Assembly (NCBI GenBank): GCA_028280635.1
Contig: JANQLM010000007.1
Coordinates: 1 to 53,426, forward strand
Direction: 5' to 3'
DNA from: Halieaceae bacterium
Lineage (GTDB): Bacteria; Pseudomonadota; Gammaproteobacteria; Pseudomonadales; Halieaceae
Length of the DNA stretch: 53,426 nt
The notes beneath the pieces are model-generated. The model saw nothing but the letters and a program-made list of their open reading frames with translations, made no database searches and was not told the DNA's origin. The position numbers were made by a program, and so were the translations under genes. Shown here piece after piece: positions 8,224-17,507 of this stretch (its first letter is position 1; each line of letters opens with the position of its first letter).

Positions 8224-9930
8224 ATGATGCGTCCTTCCGCCTGTCAGCGGGGTGGTCGCGCCCTGCTGGCGTTGATGTGCCTGGCGGGCGCGCTGCCGAC
8301 AGGCGCCGAGCAAACCTGCCGGGACCTGCCCTGGGCCGAGGAGGCGCGGGCCGGCCTGCTGGAATCCATTCCTCCCGGCACCGGGGGGCAACTCGCGGAA
8401 GGCGGCCAGGTGGGCAGCCTGCTCATGCGCCGTGAGCCTATATTTGATACGTCGGACCCCACCCAGGACAAGTCGCTCTATCGCGCGGCCAACCGGCTGC
8501 ACATCATCACCCGGGAGTCGACCATCCGTGAGCAACTGCCTTTCCTGATCGAAGGCGAGGAATTCGTGCCGCTGGAAGTAGTGGAGGCGGAGCGGGTGCT
8601 ACGCCGCGCGGACTGGCTCTACGACGCCCGCGTGGTGCCGATCCGGCGCTGCGGTGAGGTGGTGGACATGATGGTGGTCACTCGTGATGTGTGGACCATC
8701 CTGCCTACCGTGGAGTTCGATTTCAGCGGTGGCGAGACCAGTTGGTCGCTGGGTATCGAGGATGAGAACCTGTTGGGCCGCGGCGAGACCCTGGGCGTGC
8801 TGTACAACGACGATGTGGACCGCAGCGGCGTCGAGCTGTTCTATTTCGACCCGGCGGTACGCGGCACCGCCTGGCGCCTGAATGCGGATGTGGCGGATAA
8901 CGACGACGGCCACCGCGTCAACGTCAACCTGCGGCGGCCGTTTCGCTCCCTGGATGAACGCAGCAGCCGGGGCATCCGCGTGACGGAGGACAAACGTGTC
9001 ACCCCGTTATTTGACGCCGGCGATCGGGTGGTGGAATTCCAGCAGGAAACCTTCAGCGGGCAGCTCAACTTTGCCCAGTCCACGGGGCGGGTAGACGGCC
9101 ATGTGCGGCGCTGGAACGCGGGACTGGAGTGGTGGGACTTCGAGTTCGAGCGCGAGCCCGGCAACCTGCAGCCGGATGAGCTGCCGGAAGACCGCAGCGC
9201 CGTGTACCCCTATATCGGCTTCGAAACCATTGAGGACGACTTCGACCCCATCTCCAACCTGGCCCTGATCGGCAGGCCGGATGATGTCTTCCTGGGCCAA
9301 CGCCTCAGCGGGCGGCTGGGCTTTTCGCCGGACGCCGGCGGCGCCGACGACGGGCGGGTGATTGTCGAGGCGAGCTGGCGCGACGGCACGCGCCCCACGG
9401 ATTCCGTCATCCTGATTGGGTTTTCGTCACTGGGTGGCTCGGTGACCACCTCGGACGGCGAAGCCGAGAATCTCTTTGTCAACGCCGGCGGTGAATTCCA
9501 CCTGCTGCAAACCGATAGCTGGCGCTTTTACGCCGCCATCGATGGCACCTGGGCCGAGGGCCTGACCGACGACGTGCAACTGCAACTGGGAGGCGACAGC
9601 GGCCTGCGCGGCTACCCGCAGCGTTTCCAGCAGGGTGACCGGCGTCTGCGCGCCCGCATCGAGGAACGTTGGTATGCCGACAGCGAACCGCTGCGGCTAT
9701 TCCGCTGGGGCGCGGCAGCGTTTTTTGACGGCGGCCGCGCCTGGTTCGACGACGACCCGAATGACTCGGAGAACGGCTGGCTGTCCAATGTGGGCATCGG
9801 CCTGCGCATCATGCCCACACGCCTGCCCACCAGCGGCATGATTCACATCGACCTGGCGGTACCGCTGCGCACCGGCGGGCGCGACGTGGACGATGTGCAG
9901 CTCTCGGTGACAGTGCGTAGCGGGTTTTAA
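8224..9930 (+). CDS. BamA/TamA-like (Omp85) outer-membrane protein
   Basis: A 568-residue exported protein. An N-terminal signal (ALLALMCLAGALPTGA) precedes a periplasmic part with one POTRA-like unit (residues about 85-165, VEAERVLRRADWLYDARVVP), then a beta-barrel. The barrel carries the Omp85 hallmark GGDSGLRGYPQRF, equivalent to the VRGF/Y motif on the inward loop L6, and ends in VTVRSGF, a C-terminal aromatic beta-signal. AAGGAGG lies ten bases before the ATG. It is shorter than BamA (about 800 residues), so it is an accessory family member rather than the essential insertase. The substrate is unknown. Confidence 0.82.
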   Translation: MMRPSACQRGGRALLALMCLAGALPTGAEQTCRDLPWAEEARAGLLESIPPGTGGQLAEGGQVGSLLMRREPIFDTSDPTQDKSLYRAANRLHIITRESTIREQLPFLIEGEEFVPLEVVEAERVLRRADWLYDARVVPIRRCGEVVDMMVVTRDVWTILPTVEFDFSGGETSWSLGIEDENLLGRGETLGVLYNDDVDRSGVELFYFDPAVRGTAWRLNADVADNDDGHRVNVNLRRPFRSLDERSSRGIRVTEDKRVTPLFDAGDRVVEFQQETFSGQLNFAQSTGRVDGHVRRWNAGLEWWDFEFEREPGNLQPDELPEDRSAVYPYIGFETIEDDFDPISNLALIGRPDDVFLGQRLSGRLGFSPDAGGADDGRVIVEASWRDGTRPTDSVILIGFSSLGGSVTTSDGEAENLFVNAGGEFHLLQTDSWRFYAAIDGTWAEGLTDDVQLQLGGDSGLRGYPQRFQQGDRRLRARIEERWYADSEPLRLFRWGAAAFFDGGRAWFDDDPNDSENGWLSNVGIGLRIMPTRLPTSGMIHIDLAVPLRTGGRDVDDVQLSVTVRSGF

Positions 9931-9998
9931 GACAAAGAGCGCAGCGGGTTTTAAAACAAAGCGCGCACCGGGTTCTAAACAAAGAGCGCAGCGGCTTG
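9907..9998 (+). repeat. 24-bp tandem repeat spanning the Omp85 stop codon
   Basis: Units start at 9907, 9931 and 9955, each 24 bases, with a partial fourth at 9979. Each of the first three ends with GGGTTTTAA or GGGTTCTAA, so the repeat copies the last codons and stop of the Omp85 gene: the frames read VRSGF-stop, ERSGF-stop, ARTGF-stop. The first unit is the real gene end and has diverged most upstream. The repeated segment is the beta-signal and its stop. Confidence 0.75.
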
Positions 9999-10014
9999 GC
10001 ACCCGCCGCCAGGA

Positions 10015-10464
10015 TCAGCTACGCCAGACCCGTTTGTTGGTGGTGCCGAACATCTCTGACAGCTCGACCCGTTCGGGGGTGATCTTCACGGCCACGTAGT
10101 CCTCGGAATCCACGCCGTCGGGCCAGAACTGGGCGAGGTCGTAATCCAGCACTTCCCAGGCGTGACGCCGGGACTCCGGGTCGTCCAGCACTTCCGCGCT
10201 GCCGCGCGCCATGATGTGCACGAATTCCGGCGCCGCTACCTGCCACTGGATATCCAGACGCGGGTTGGCCATGAGCTGTGCCGCCTTGGGCGAGGCCCTG
10301 GAGGTGGCAAACCACAGGACGTCACCGTCCCAGGTGGGGTGCACCATCCGTACCCGCGGCCCGTCCTCGGCCTGGGTGGCGACAGCCGCCCACACCGCAC
10401 TGGCGGAGGCGGCCGCGACATCGGTGAAAAAGCTCTCTTTGTCAGCGTCGGTTACCTGGGTCAT
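10015..10464 (-). CDS. Pyridoxamine-5'-phosphate-oxidase-like FMN-binding protein
   Basis: A 149-residue split-barrel flavin protein. The start is taken at ATG 10464 (MTQVTDADKESFF) because AGGA lies ten bases upstream; the longer reading frame has no such site. Features include RVRMVHPTWDGDVLWFATSRASPKAAQL, the strand pair and basic stretch contacting FMN phosphate in the PPOX clan, and a C-terminal VKITPERVELSEMFG. Members reduce or bind flavin, F420 or haem. It is convergent with the Omp85 gene. The substrate is unknown. Confidence 0.8.
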   Translation of the reverse strand: MTQVTDADKESFFTDVAAASASAVWAAVATQAEDGPRVRMVHPTWDGDVLWFATSRASPKAAQLMANPRLDIQWQVAAPEFVHIMARGSAEVLDDPESRRHAWEVLDYDLAQFWPDGVDSEDYVAVKITPERVELSEMFGTTNKRVWRS

Positions 10465-10655
10465 AGCCTGTTTTCCTGGGTCTGCGTGGTTGACGTTAAG
10501 CACTTGCTGCAATACAGCTACCAAAAGCCTAGCTCATGGGCGCGGCGGGCGTGGCAAAAAACCGCGGTTTCGGGAACAGACAGGCAGAGACCGGATTATC
10601 CCAGGCCGGAAATCTTGATCCAGGTTAAGCCCCGCGAGGAAATAACCTTGTCACG

Positions 10656-10692
10656 ACTCGAAAACAGTCAGTTCTGACTGTAAATTTCGAGT
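10656..10692. promoter_or_regulatory. Nested inverted repeat upstream of the P450 gene
   Basis: An outer arm ACTCGAAA...TTTCGAGT encloses an inner near-palindrome, ACAGTCAG-TT-CTGACTGT. Left arm 10656-10671 pairs with 10674-10692 except for a three-base AAA bulge. It lies 29 bases before the P450 ATG. It could be a transcription-factor operator or a 5' leader hairpin. The symmetry is direct; the role is inference. Confidence 0.55.
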
Positions 10693-10720
10693 ACTTGGTT
10701 TCTTATCCGGGAGAACCGCC

Positions 10721-11956
10721 ATGGGCAAAGCACTGGCTGATTTTGACTTCTTCGACCCCGAGGTCATCGAACACCCCTACGATTTCTACAAGGCGGCGCG
10801 GGAAGAAGCACCGGTCTATCAGCTTCCCGGCACCAACATCTACTTTGTCAGCCGCTATGCCGATGTACGCGAAGCGCTGAAGCGCACCGATGTGTTTTCA
10901 AACGAATTTGCCGACGAGCTGAATCCGCCGCCGAAAAACCCGGAGGCACTGGCCATCTACGCCGAAGGCTGGGAGACCGCGGACACCCTGCTCACCGTAG
11001 ACCCACCGCGGCACCGGGTGTACCGCTCGCTGCTCAACAAGGTGTTCTCCAACAAGCGCGTGGAGGGCATGCACGACTACATGGTGCAGATTGTCAACGA
11101 GCTGATCGACGACTGGATTGACGAAGGTGAGGTCGACTTTCTCAACCGCTTCTGTGTGCCCTTCCCCATCTTCGTCATCGCCGACCAGCTCGGCGTACCC
11201 CGCGAGGATATCGAGCTGTTTCGCTACTGGTCGGACCGCTTCGGCTCGCGACTCAGCCAGTTTGCAGATGAAGAACAGGAGGTGGAGGACGCCCGCGCCA
11301 TCGTCCAGTTCCAACACTATTTCGTGGACAAGATCGCCGAACTGCGGGAGAACCCGGCAGACAACATCATCTCGGACCTCGCCCAGGCGCGCATCGACGA
11401 CAACCGCCTGCTGACCACCGAGGAGCTGTTGAGCATTATCCAGCAACTGCTGGTAGCGGGGAACGAGACCTCGCGGGCCAGTATCGCCGCCGGCGTGCTG
11501 TACTTCATCGATCACCCGGACCAGTTCATCAAGCTGGAACAGGACCCCAGCCTGCTGCCCAATGCCGTGGAGGAAATCCTGCGCCTGGCCACGCCCTCCT
11601 GTGGCCTGTGGCGCAAGGTGAAAGCGGATACCGAACTGGGCGGCGTGGCGATCCCGGAAGGCGCCATGTTGATGGTGCGCTTCGCTTCAGCCAATCGCGA
11701 CGAGGCCATGTTCCGCTGCCCGGAGCACTTCGATATCAGCCGCGAGAACGCCTCTGACAATCTCGCCTTTGGCCAGGGGGTGCACTTCTGCCTGGGGGCT
11801 CAACTGGCCCGCAAGGAACTCAACGTCGCCTTCGAGCACCTGATGAAGCGCACCACCCACTGGCGCCTGACCGAGGGCAAGAACACCCTCACCCATTGGC
11901 CCAACCTGATCCTGCGCGGCCTGAACGACCTGCACATTACCTTCGACAAACGCTAG
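10721..11956 (+). CDS. Cytochrome P450
   Basis: A soluble bacterial P450 of 411 residues. The I-helix oxygen-activation motif is AGNETS (246-251), the K-helix ExxR is E285-R288 (EEILR), and the haem-binding loop is FGQGVHFCLGAQLAR with the proximal thiolate Cys357. No membrane anchor is present, so it needs separate ferredoxin and reductase partners, which are not in this window. Start ATG is preceded by GGGAGAA. The stop overlaps the stop of the convergent RND gene. The substrate is unknown; the sequence is of the type acting on terpenoids, sterols or fatty acids in environmental bacteria. Confidence 0.93.
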   Translation: MGKALADFDFFDPEVIEHPYDFYKAAREEAPVYQLPGTNIYFVSRYADVREALKRTDVFSNEFADELNPPPKNPEALAIYAEGWETADTLLTVDPPRHRVYRSLLNKVFSNKRVEGMHDYMVQIVNELIDDWIDEGEVDFLNRFCVPFPIFVIADQLGVPREDIELFRYWSDRFGSRLSQFADEEQEVEDARAIVQFQHYFVDKIAELRENPADNIISDLAQARIDDNRLLTTEELLSIIQQLLVAGNETSRASIAAGVLYFIDHPDQFIKLEQDPSLLPNAVEEILRLATPSCGLWRKVKADTELGGVAIPEGAMLMVRFASANRDEAMFRCPEHFDISRENASDNLAFGQGVHFCLGAQLARKELNVAFEHLMKRTTHWRLTEGKNTLTHWPNLILRGLNDLHITFDKR

Positions 11957-14900
11957 CCGCCCGCACGCCACCAACGGCGGCACCAGCGTCGCACATCGCC
12001 GTTGAGCATATAGAGGCAAGGCAGCAGGAAGAGTGAAATCAGGGTGCCGAACATCACCCCCCAGACCATGGACATTACCATGGGCGCGACAAAGGGGTCG
12101 TCACCGCCCCAGCCGTAAGCAGTGGGCAGAAGGCCTGCGAGCGTCGTCACGGAAGTAATCAGGATCGGACGAAACCGGGTCGCCGCCCGGCCGGCGATGG
12201 TCTCAACATCTTCGGAGTCTCGCTCGCGGTTCAGGGAATACACCATGACAACCGAGTCGTTCACCAGGACGCCAATCAAGCCCAGCACGCCTGTCAGGGC
12301 GATAAAGCTCATCGGCAGGCCCTGCACCGCAAACGCCAGCAGCACGCCTGCGAGGCTGAATGGCAGTATGACGAGAATCAACAGCGCCTGAGTGAACGAG
12401 TTGAAGAGCACAATCAGGATGAACAGGATCATCAGGACACAGGCAAGGAAAGCCACACCAAGATTGCCGAAAGACTGTGCCTGCTGCTCCAGCTCGCCAC
12501 CCTGGTAGAAATCAATGCCCGGATACTGGCGGCTCATGTTTGAGCTCAGCAGGTAGTCCCGCAGCTGCGAATTAACGGTGTAGACATCAGTCAGTCCACG
12601 ATCAATTTCCGCGTATACCGTAATAGTTCTCAGCCCGTTGAAGTGCTTTATAAACGCCTCACCTGGCCGCAGGTGGAAGCTGGCCACCGAGTTCAGGGCC
12701 ACCGGCAGGCCCTCGTCGTTCACGATAAACATACCCTCCAGCGTGCCCAGGGCTTTTTGCCGTGGATACGGCAGCGCGAGTCGAAAGTAGGTGCGCTCCT
12801 CGGCTAGCTGCTGCTCGGCAATAATCAGGCCATCAAGCGCCACGCGTACGGCGTCTGCTACCTGCCTGACACTCAATTGGTAGGCGGCTAGGTTGTGGTA
12901 GTTGAACTCAAGGTCCAGGATGTCCTTGCCCGCGGTGTAACTGTCCCAGACTGACGTGACACCGTATAGACCTTCGAGATACTCCTTGACCCTGGCCGCC
13001 GCCGCGCGCTTTTGATCTCCTCTCGCGAGGATTTCCAGTTCTACAGGCTTGCCAAGGATCGGCGTATCTTTGAGCGGCTCGACTGTAATTGACGTTATGC
13101 CCTGTTCCCGACTGGCCAGGGCCCTGAGGGCTAGCAGCGTGGTCTGCGGCTTCTGCTCAAGCTGCCCCAGAGGCTTGAGATACACCGTCAGCAGCGCCCA
13201 CGCCTGGTTTCTGCCTTCCGAGACACCGTAGACGTCGGTGTCATGGTGGCCTACCTGAACCGTGGTATGCAGCAGGTCGTTGGCTGGCACCTCGCGGCGC
13301 ATCGCGGCCTCGAGATGGCGCATGCGCTCAACTGTCTCATCGAACGGCGTGCCATTGTCCAACTCAACCTTGACGAGAATGGTATCCAGTGCGGTCTCCG
13401 GGTAGAGCTGAAAGCGAATGAAAGACAGCGCGACGAGCGACACACCGACGAATACTGTGACAAACACAAGGCAGGATATCCCTCTGTGCTGCAGCATGGC
13501 CGCCAGGATGCGCCGATAGACTGTCTGTGCCGCCAGCAACCAGTGCCGCGGGCTGGTTGTGTACGGACTGTGCGCGAGATGTGCCGGCAGAAGAAACTTG
13601 CTCTCGAACAGCGATATCAGCAGCATCAGCGATACCACTGTGGGTATCACTCTAACAAAATCACCCTCGAGTCCACCCAGGGTGAATAGCGGCAGGAAGG
13701 CAACGATTGTCGTGAGAACGCTCACCGTTACAGGTGCTGCCACATCACGGGTACCCTGTATCGCCGCATCGACATATGACAAGCCCGATTCGCGCCTCGC
13801 CTGTATGCTCTCAGCGGTGACAATGGCATCGTCCACCAACATACCCAGCACCAGTATCATGGAAATGAGCGTCATACCGTTCACTGACAGACCTGTGAAC
13901 AACAGGGCAAAAAATGTGCCCAGTATGGAGAATGGCAGGCCGATGCTGACCCAGAAAGCCATACGCCGCCCGAGGAAAACCCACAGGACGAAAAACACGG
14001 AGGTAAATCCCATCCAGGCGTTGGTCACCAGGGTATTCAACATGTCCCTGGTGAAGCGTGAGACGTCGTTCACCAGATACAGTGCCACGCCCTCGGGCAA
14101 CTGCGGTGTCTCCGTCGCAATCAACTCACGCAGGCGGTCCAGGGTCTTCAGCTCATCCGCATTCGAGTTCTTCTTGATATGCAGCGCAATGCTCAACTGT
14201 CCGTTGGTCCGGTTTTGCACCTGCCACTCCTCGTAACCGGGCATCACGCGAGCGACATCGCGTAAAAAAACAGCATTTCCAGGCTCACGGCTGCGCAGGA
14301 TGACGTCGCCGACCTCCAGCGGGTCATCAAACAGCCCCACGGTAAGGATTTCCTTTTCGCCGCTCATGGAGCGCACCGAGCCACCGCTGTCACGAACGTT
14401 TCGCAGCCGTATCGCCTCTGCAATTTCATCGAGCGTGATGCCAAGTTGCTGCAGTTTTCGCTGGTCAAGCTGGATCTTGACCTCCGGGCGGCGATAGCCA
14501 ACCTTGTCGATGCCGGAGACACCGGGGACGCTGCGCAGCTTTTGCTGCCACTGGCGGGCAAGCACCCTGAGCACTTCCTCGCTGACCGCACCGACGATGT
14601 GTAGTTCGGCGACCGGGAGCTGATCAGAACCGAGCTCCTCTACCAGGGGTTTCTCGATCAGGTCGTCGGGCAGCCGACTCTGGGCGCGGTCCACCGCCTT
14701 CTGGATATCTGCGAGCACTTTGGGCCGATTGGGAAAGTCCGGATCGAGATTGAGGGTGATGAGAGACAGGCCCTCCATGCTCTGGGAAACGATCTTTCGA
14801 ACACCGTCCACCTTCAGGAGCTCCTCCTCCAGTACCAGGCTGATACCGAGTTCTATCTCCTCTGGACCCGAGCCGGCCTTCATTGTGGTCACGTTGACCA

Positions 14901-15033
14901 CACCCATATCCATCGTGGGCATGACCTCGTAGCGAAGGGCACTGAGGCTGGCCAGGCCCAGTAGAACAACCAGCACCAGTAGCAGGGTGACCAGCTTGAG
15001 CCGCTCAATGAAGAAGCGTATCAGACGGCTCAT
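11953..15033 (-). CDS. RND-family efflux transporter permease
   Basis: A 1026-residue inner-membrane proton-driven pump subunit of the AcrB/MMPL clan. It has an N-terminal transmembrane helix (LVTLLLVLVVLLGLASLSAL), a large periplasmic loop, helices 2-6 including LVDDAIVTAESIQ (the helix-4 Asp relay) and NGMTLISMILVLGMLVDD, a second loop and helices 7-12 (GVLGLIGVLVNDSVVMVYSL). Length and the duplicated layout fit the family. The first codons overlap the adaptor gene's stop (ATGA), and the stop codon TAG is shared on opposite strands with the P450 stop. No outer-membrane factor gene is nearby; a TolC elsewhere would be needed. Confidence 0.92.
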   Translation of the reverse strand: MSRLIRFFIERLKLVTLLLVLVVLLGLASLSALRYEVMPTMDMGVVNVTTMKAGSGPEEIELGISLVLEEELLKVDGVRKIVSQSMEGLSLITLNLDPDFPNRPKVLADIQKAVDRAQSRLPDDLIEKPLVEELGSDQLPVAELHIVGAVSEEVLRVLARQWQQKLRSVPGVSGIDKVGYRRPEVKIQLDQRKLQQLGITLDEIAEAIRLRNVRDSGGSVRSMSGEKEILTVGLFDDPLEVGDVILRSREPGNAVFLRDVARVMPGYEEWQVQNRTNGQLSIALHIKKNSNADELKTLDRLRELIATETPQLPEGVALYLVNDVSRFTRDMLNTLVTNAWMGFTSVFFVLWVFLGRRMAFWVSIGLPFSILGTFFALLFTGLSVNGMTLISMILVLGMLVDDAIVTAESIQARRESGLSYVDAAIQGTRDVAAPVTVSVLTTIVAFLPLFTLGGLEGDFVRVIPTVVSLMLLISLFESKFLLPAHLAHSPYTTSPRHWLLAAQTVYRRILAAMLQHRGISCLVFVTVFVGVSLVALSFIRFQLYPETALDTILVKVELDNGTPFDETVERMRHLEAAMRREVPANDLLHTTVQVGHHDTDVYGVSEGRNQAWALLTVYLKPLGQLEQKPQTTLLALRALASREQGITSITVEPLKDTPILGKPVELEILARGDQKRAAAARVKEYLEGLYGVTSVWDSYTAGKDILDLEFNYHNLAAYQLSVRQVADAVRVALDGLIIAEQQLAEERTYFRLALPYPRQKALGTLEGMFIVNDEGLPVALNSVASFHLRPGEAFIKHFNGLRTITVYAEIDRGLTDVYTVNSQLRDYLLSSNMSRQYPGIDFYQGGELEQQAQSFGNLGVAFLACVLMILFILIVLFNSFTQALLILVILPFSLAGVLLAFAVQGLPMSFIALTGVLGLIGVLVNDSVVMVYSLNRERDSEDVETIAGRAATRFRPILITSVTTLAGLLPTAYGWGGDDPFVAPMVMSMVWGVMFGTLISLFLLPCLYMLNGDVRRWCRRWWRAGG

Positions 15034-16097
15034 TGCAAACCGCTGTCAGATACGAGTAGGGGTGATCCCTCCGTGACTTGACGGGCGCCCTCGACAATCA
15101 ACTGATCGCCGGCGCGCAATCCGTGTTCCACCACCAGCATGTCGCCTGAGACGACTGAAACACCCACAATCCGGCGCTCTGCGCGTTGCTCCCTGGCGAC
15201 GTACACCACGTGGCGTCCATTCCAGGCCACAAGCGCCGAGTCTGGAATGAGGAGCTGATCGAGTATTGGCGTGGGGCGAAGGCTGACGCGCGCTGTCATG
15301 CCCGGCTTCAGGCGCGAGTCAGGGTTATCGAGAAGCAGCTTGATCTCGTAGTTTCCGGTGCGGCTATCCGAGCCCGCGGAAATAGAGTGGATGACCGATT
15401 CGACCTGACCGAAGACGGTCATCACCTCACCTCGGTTGCCCACATGGAGATAAGGGAGCTGGCGCTCGCCAGCGAACACCGACACTTTCATGGTCTGAAC
15501 AGCCTGCAAAGTCATCAGCGGCTGATAGGCCATGATGGACTGACCGGCCTCAACGTGGCGTATCCCCACTATCGCATCGAGGGGGCTCTTCACGACCTGC
15601 TGATCGAGGTCGCGTTCTATCAACTTTATTCGGCTGCTGAGCTCCCTCACCCGGGCCGCGGCTGACTCGTGCGCGAAGCGGGCATCATCATAGCGCTGCA
15701 CAGCGATGGTGTTGGCGTTCGCCAGCGCCTCAAGACGCGACAGGTTCAGGCTTGTGTTGTCCATTTGCACCTGCGCCTGTTCAAGCAGGTGCTTCGTTTC
15801 ATCCAGTATCAGCAACAGCTTGCTGGTATCGAGTTCCAGGAGAGGCTGACCTTTGGCCACGTGGTGGCCCTCCTCCGCCAGCACCTTCACCACGGGCGCC
15901 GCGAACTCTACGTTAACAACCACCTCCTCGGCTGACTCCAGGACTCCGTATAAGCGTACGTCCGCCTCCAGGGTACGCGGTGTGACTGTTGCAATCCCGA
16001 CCGGGATGGCTTCCTGGGCCTGGTACAGGTCCTGGGAGGGATCAGCGCTACAGCCCGGTAGCGTGAAGCAAAGAAGCAGCAGCACCCGCCGATACAT
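15030..16097 (-). CDS. RND periplasmic adaptor lipoprotein (membrane fusion protein)
   Basis: A 355-residue HlyD/AcrA-type adaptor. The ATG at 16097 is chosen because MYRRVLLLLCFTLPGC gives a lipobox with Cys16, and because its A overlaps the TetR stop (TGATG). Order: lipoyl half (VVNVEFAAPVVKVLAEEGHH), an alpha-helical hairpin with LLEQAQVQMDNTSLNLSRLE, second lipoyl half (VKSPLDAIVGIRHVEAGQSI), beta-barrel and membrane-proximal domain. It links the inner-membrane RND pump to an outer channel. Coupled translation with both neighbours suggests fixed stoichiometry. Confidence 0.9.
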   Translation of the reverse strand: MYRRVLLLLCFTLPGCSADPSQDLYQAQEAIPVGIATVTPRTLEADVRLYGVLESAEEVVVNVEFAAPVVKVLAEEGHHVAKGQPLLELDTSKLLLILDETKHLLEQAQVQMDNTSLNLSRLEALANANTIAVQRYDDARFAHESAAARVRELSSRIKLIERDLDQQVVKSPLDAIVGIRHVEAGQSIMAYQPLMTLQAVQTMKVSVFAGERQLPYLHVGNRGEVMTVFGQVESVIHSISAGSDSRTGNYEIKLLLDNPDSRLKPGMTARVSLRPTPILDQLLIPDSALVAWNGRHVVYVAREQRAERRIVGVSVVSGDMLVVEHGLRAGDQLIVEGARQVTEGSPLLVSDSGLQ

Positions 16098-16717
16098 CAC
16101 CGTCCCAACCCATCCGATAGCGAGTGAACCAGCGAGCACTTGAAGACCTCCCAGCTCTTACGACAGGCAGGCTCATCGTCCAGCAGAAACCAATGGAACA
16201 CCACGCCACAGAAGTAGGCATCTACCGTCTGCACGGCGGTTTCGATGTGCCGCGGTGAGCTGCCTGGATAGAAGTGCGTAACGGCGAGCGTGTACTCGGA
16301 CAGACTGCCACGAATCAGGCGCTGGATTTCATCCTTGACATCACTGTCTACAAGCGCCTGCGCCACAAACGCGTAAAGCGCCTTCATTTCCGTCGGATAA
16401 GCAGCAAGCCTCTGAAAGAACACATCACCAATAGCTGACAGGTAAGCGTGCAGGTCTGCGTAATCCTGGGGCCGGTCAGGACTGATGAAGGGTTCGAGAA
16501 GCGAAGACAGCACCGCGCGCCTGACCTCATGAAGGCTGGAAAAATGATGGTATAGCGCCCCTTTACTAATGCCTGCGCGCTGACTCAGCTTGCCCACCGT
16601 GAGTGCACTGAAACCTTCCGCTCCCAGCACCTCGATGGAGACTGCAATGATCCTCGCCCGCATCCGCTGGGAGGCAAGTACATTCTTGTTGGGTGCTGTT
16701 TTGGCTCGGCTGTCCAT
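16097..16717 (-). CDS. TetR-family transcriptional regulator
   Basis: A 206-residue TetR/AcrR protein. The N-terminal helix-turn-helix spans residues about 38-68 (LTVGKLSQRAGISKGALYHHFSS); the remaining all-helical domain is the ligand pocket and dimer interface. It is the first gene of a tetR-adaptor-RND operon joined by TGATG and ATGA overlaps, so it most likely represses its own operon until a pump substrate binds. A near-palindrome with the common TetR half-site lies about 50 bases upstream. Confidence 0.9.
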   Translation of the reverse strand: MDSRAKTAPNKNVLASQRMRARIIAVSIEVLGAEGFSALTVGKLSQRAGISKGALYHHFSSLHEVRRAVLSSLLEPFISPDRPQDYADLHAYLSAIGDVFFQRLAAYPTEMKALYAFVAQALVDSDVKDEIQRLIRGSLSEYTLAVTHFYPGSSPRHIETAVQTVDAYFCGVVFHWFLLDDEPACRKSWEVFKCSLVHSLSDGLGR

Positions 16718-17058
16718 GGCTTGGAGGGTTCAGGAATCTCAATGTGGCCAGATAGTACATTTTACCGACCGATCGTTCAATAGAATTATCGATGTATCCA
16801 GCCACCGCCCTCCATGAACAACTGCCCGGAGGAACCCCCCTACCCAGCGTATAGCGGGAACGCCTCACCGAGAGTAAGAGCACCCACTGGCGGAAACAGA
16901 TCCGGCCCGAGCTTAGCGACCTGTATATCAGCTTCAATAAACCCCGGACCGGCATAAGAGCACCGCACTTCGAGTGCAGCAGTTTCTTGCCTGGCAAGGT
17001 GGCGCCCGGGTGCCAGGCTCGCTATGGTCAAAGCTCACAGGGGGCCGGGGACACCATC
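16718..17058. other. Intergenic region between tetR and SnoaL-like gene
   Basis: About 340 bases between divergent genes. Apart from the TetR operator candidate near 16770 I see no convincing gene, terminator or repeat; a 63-codon minus-strand frame at 16840-17031 has no start context or recognisable motif. The promoters of both flanking genes must lie here. Confidence 0.5.
16764..16780. promoter_or_regulatory. Candidate TetR operator
   Basis: ACCGACCGATCGTTCAA contains a GACCGATCGTTC near-palindrome (10 of 12 symmetrical) resembling ACCGACC-type operators of QacR/AcrR-like repressors. It sits 47-63 bases before the TetR start codon, where promoter elements of the efflux operon are expected. 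Confidence 0.5.
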
Positions 17059-17433
17059 TTGAAACCAATCGAAGTTGCTCAGACCTGGGTGGAGAGGTTC
17101 AACCAAGCCGATGTCGACGGCCTGTGTGAGCTCTACGACGAACAGGCGACCAATCACCAGATCGTCACTGAGCCGCTGGTGGGTAAAAAAGAGATTCGCC
17201 GGATGTTTGAAATCGAGTTCGGCCGCGCCACCATGGTGTGCAATATCGAGCAGATTCACGAGGCGGGAGACTGGGCCATCCTGGAGTGGAGTGACCCGTT
17301 GGGCCTTCGCGGCTGCGGCTTCTTCCAGATACTGGATGGCAAGATCGTCTTCCAGCGGGGCTATTTTGATCAGCTATCCTTCTTCAGGGCACAGGGCCTG
17401 CCCGTCCCCGACGAATATCTCAGCACAGGCTAA
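17059..17433 (+). CDS. SnoaL/NTF2-like protein
   Basis: A small alpha+beta barrel protein of about 124 residues. KPIEVAQTWVERFNQADVDG and LYDEQATNHQ are the opening helices and the early strand of SnoaL-like polyketide-cyclase/isomerase folds; the C-terminal strands are WAILEWSDPLGLRGCGFFQI and KIVFQRGYFDQLSFF. There is no ATG at the expected place. TTG at 17059 with GGGGA seven bases upstream is preferred; upstream in-frame TTG (16987) and GTG (16999) are alternatives. Enzymatic role unknown. Confidence 0.72.
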   Translation: MKPIEVAQTWVERFNQADVDGLCELYDEQATNHQIVTEPLVGKKEIRRMFEIEFGRATMVCNIEQIHEAGDWAILEWSDPLGLRGCGFFQILDGKIVFQRGYFDQLSFFRAQGLPVPDEYLSTG

Positions 17434-17507
17434 GCTGTACAACGAAGTGCCTGCCGGTAGCAGGCCTGTACTACCACAACAATCAATCAGCTATCCAAAG
17501 GAACTGG

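Noticed and set aside
16840-17031. A 63-residue minus-strand gene
   Set aside because: No ribosome binding site, no recognisable sequence, and it overlaps the 5' region of the SnoaL-like gene.
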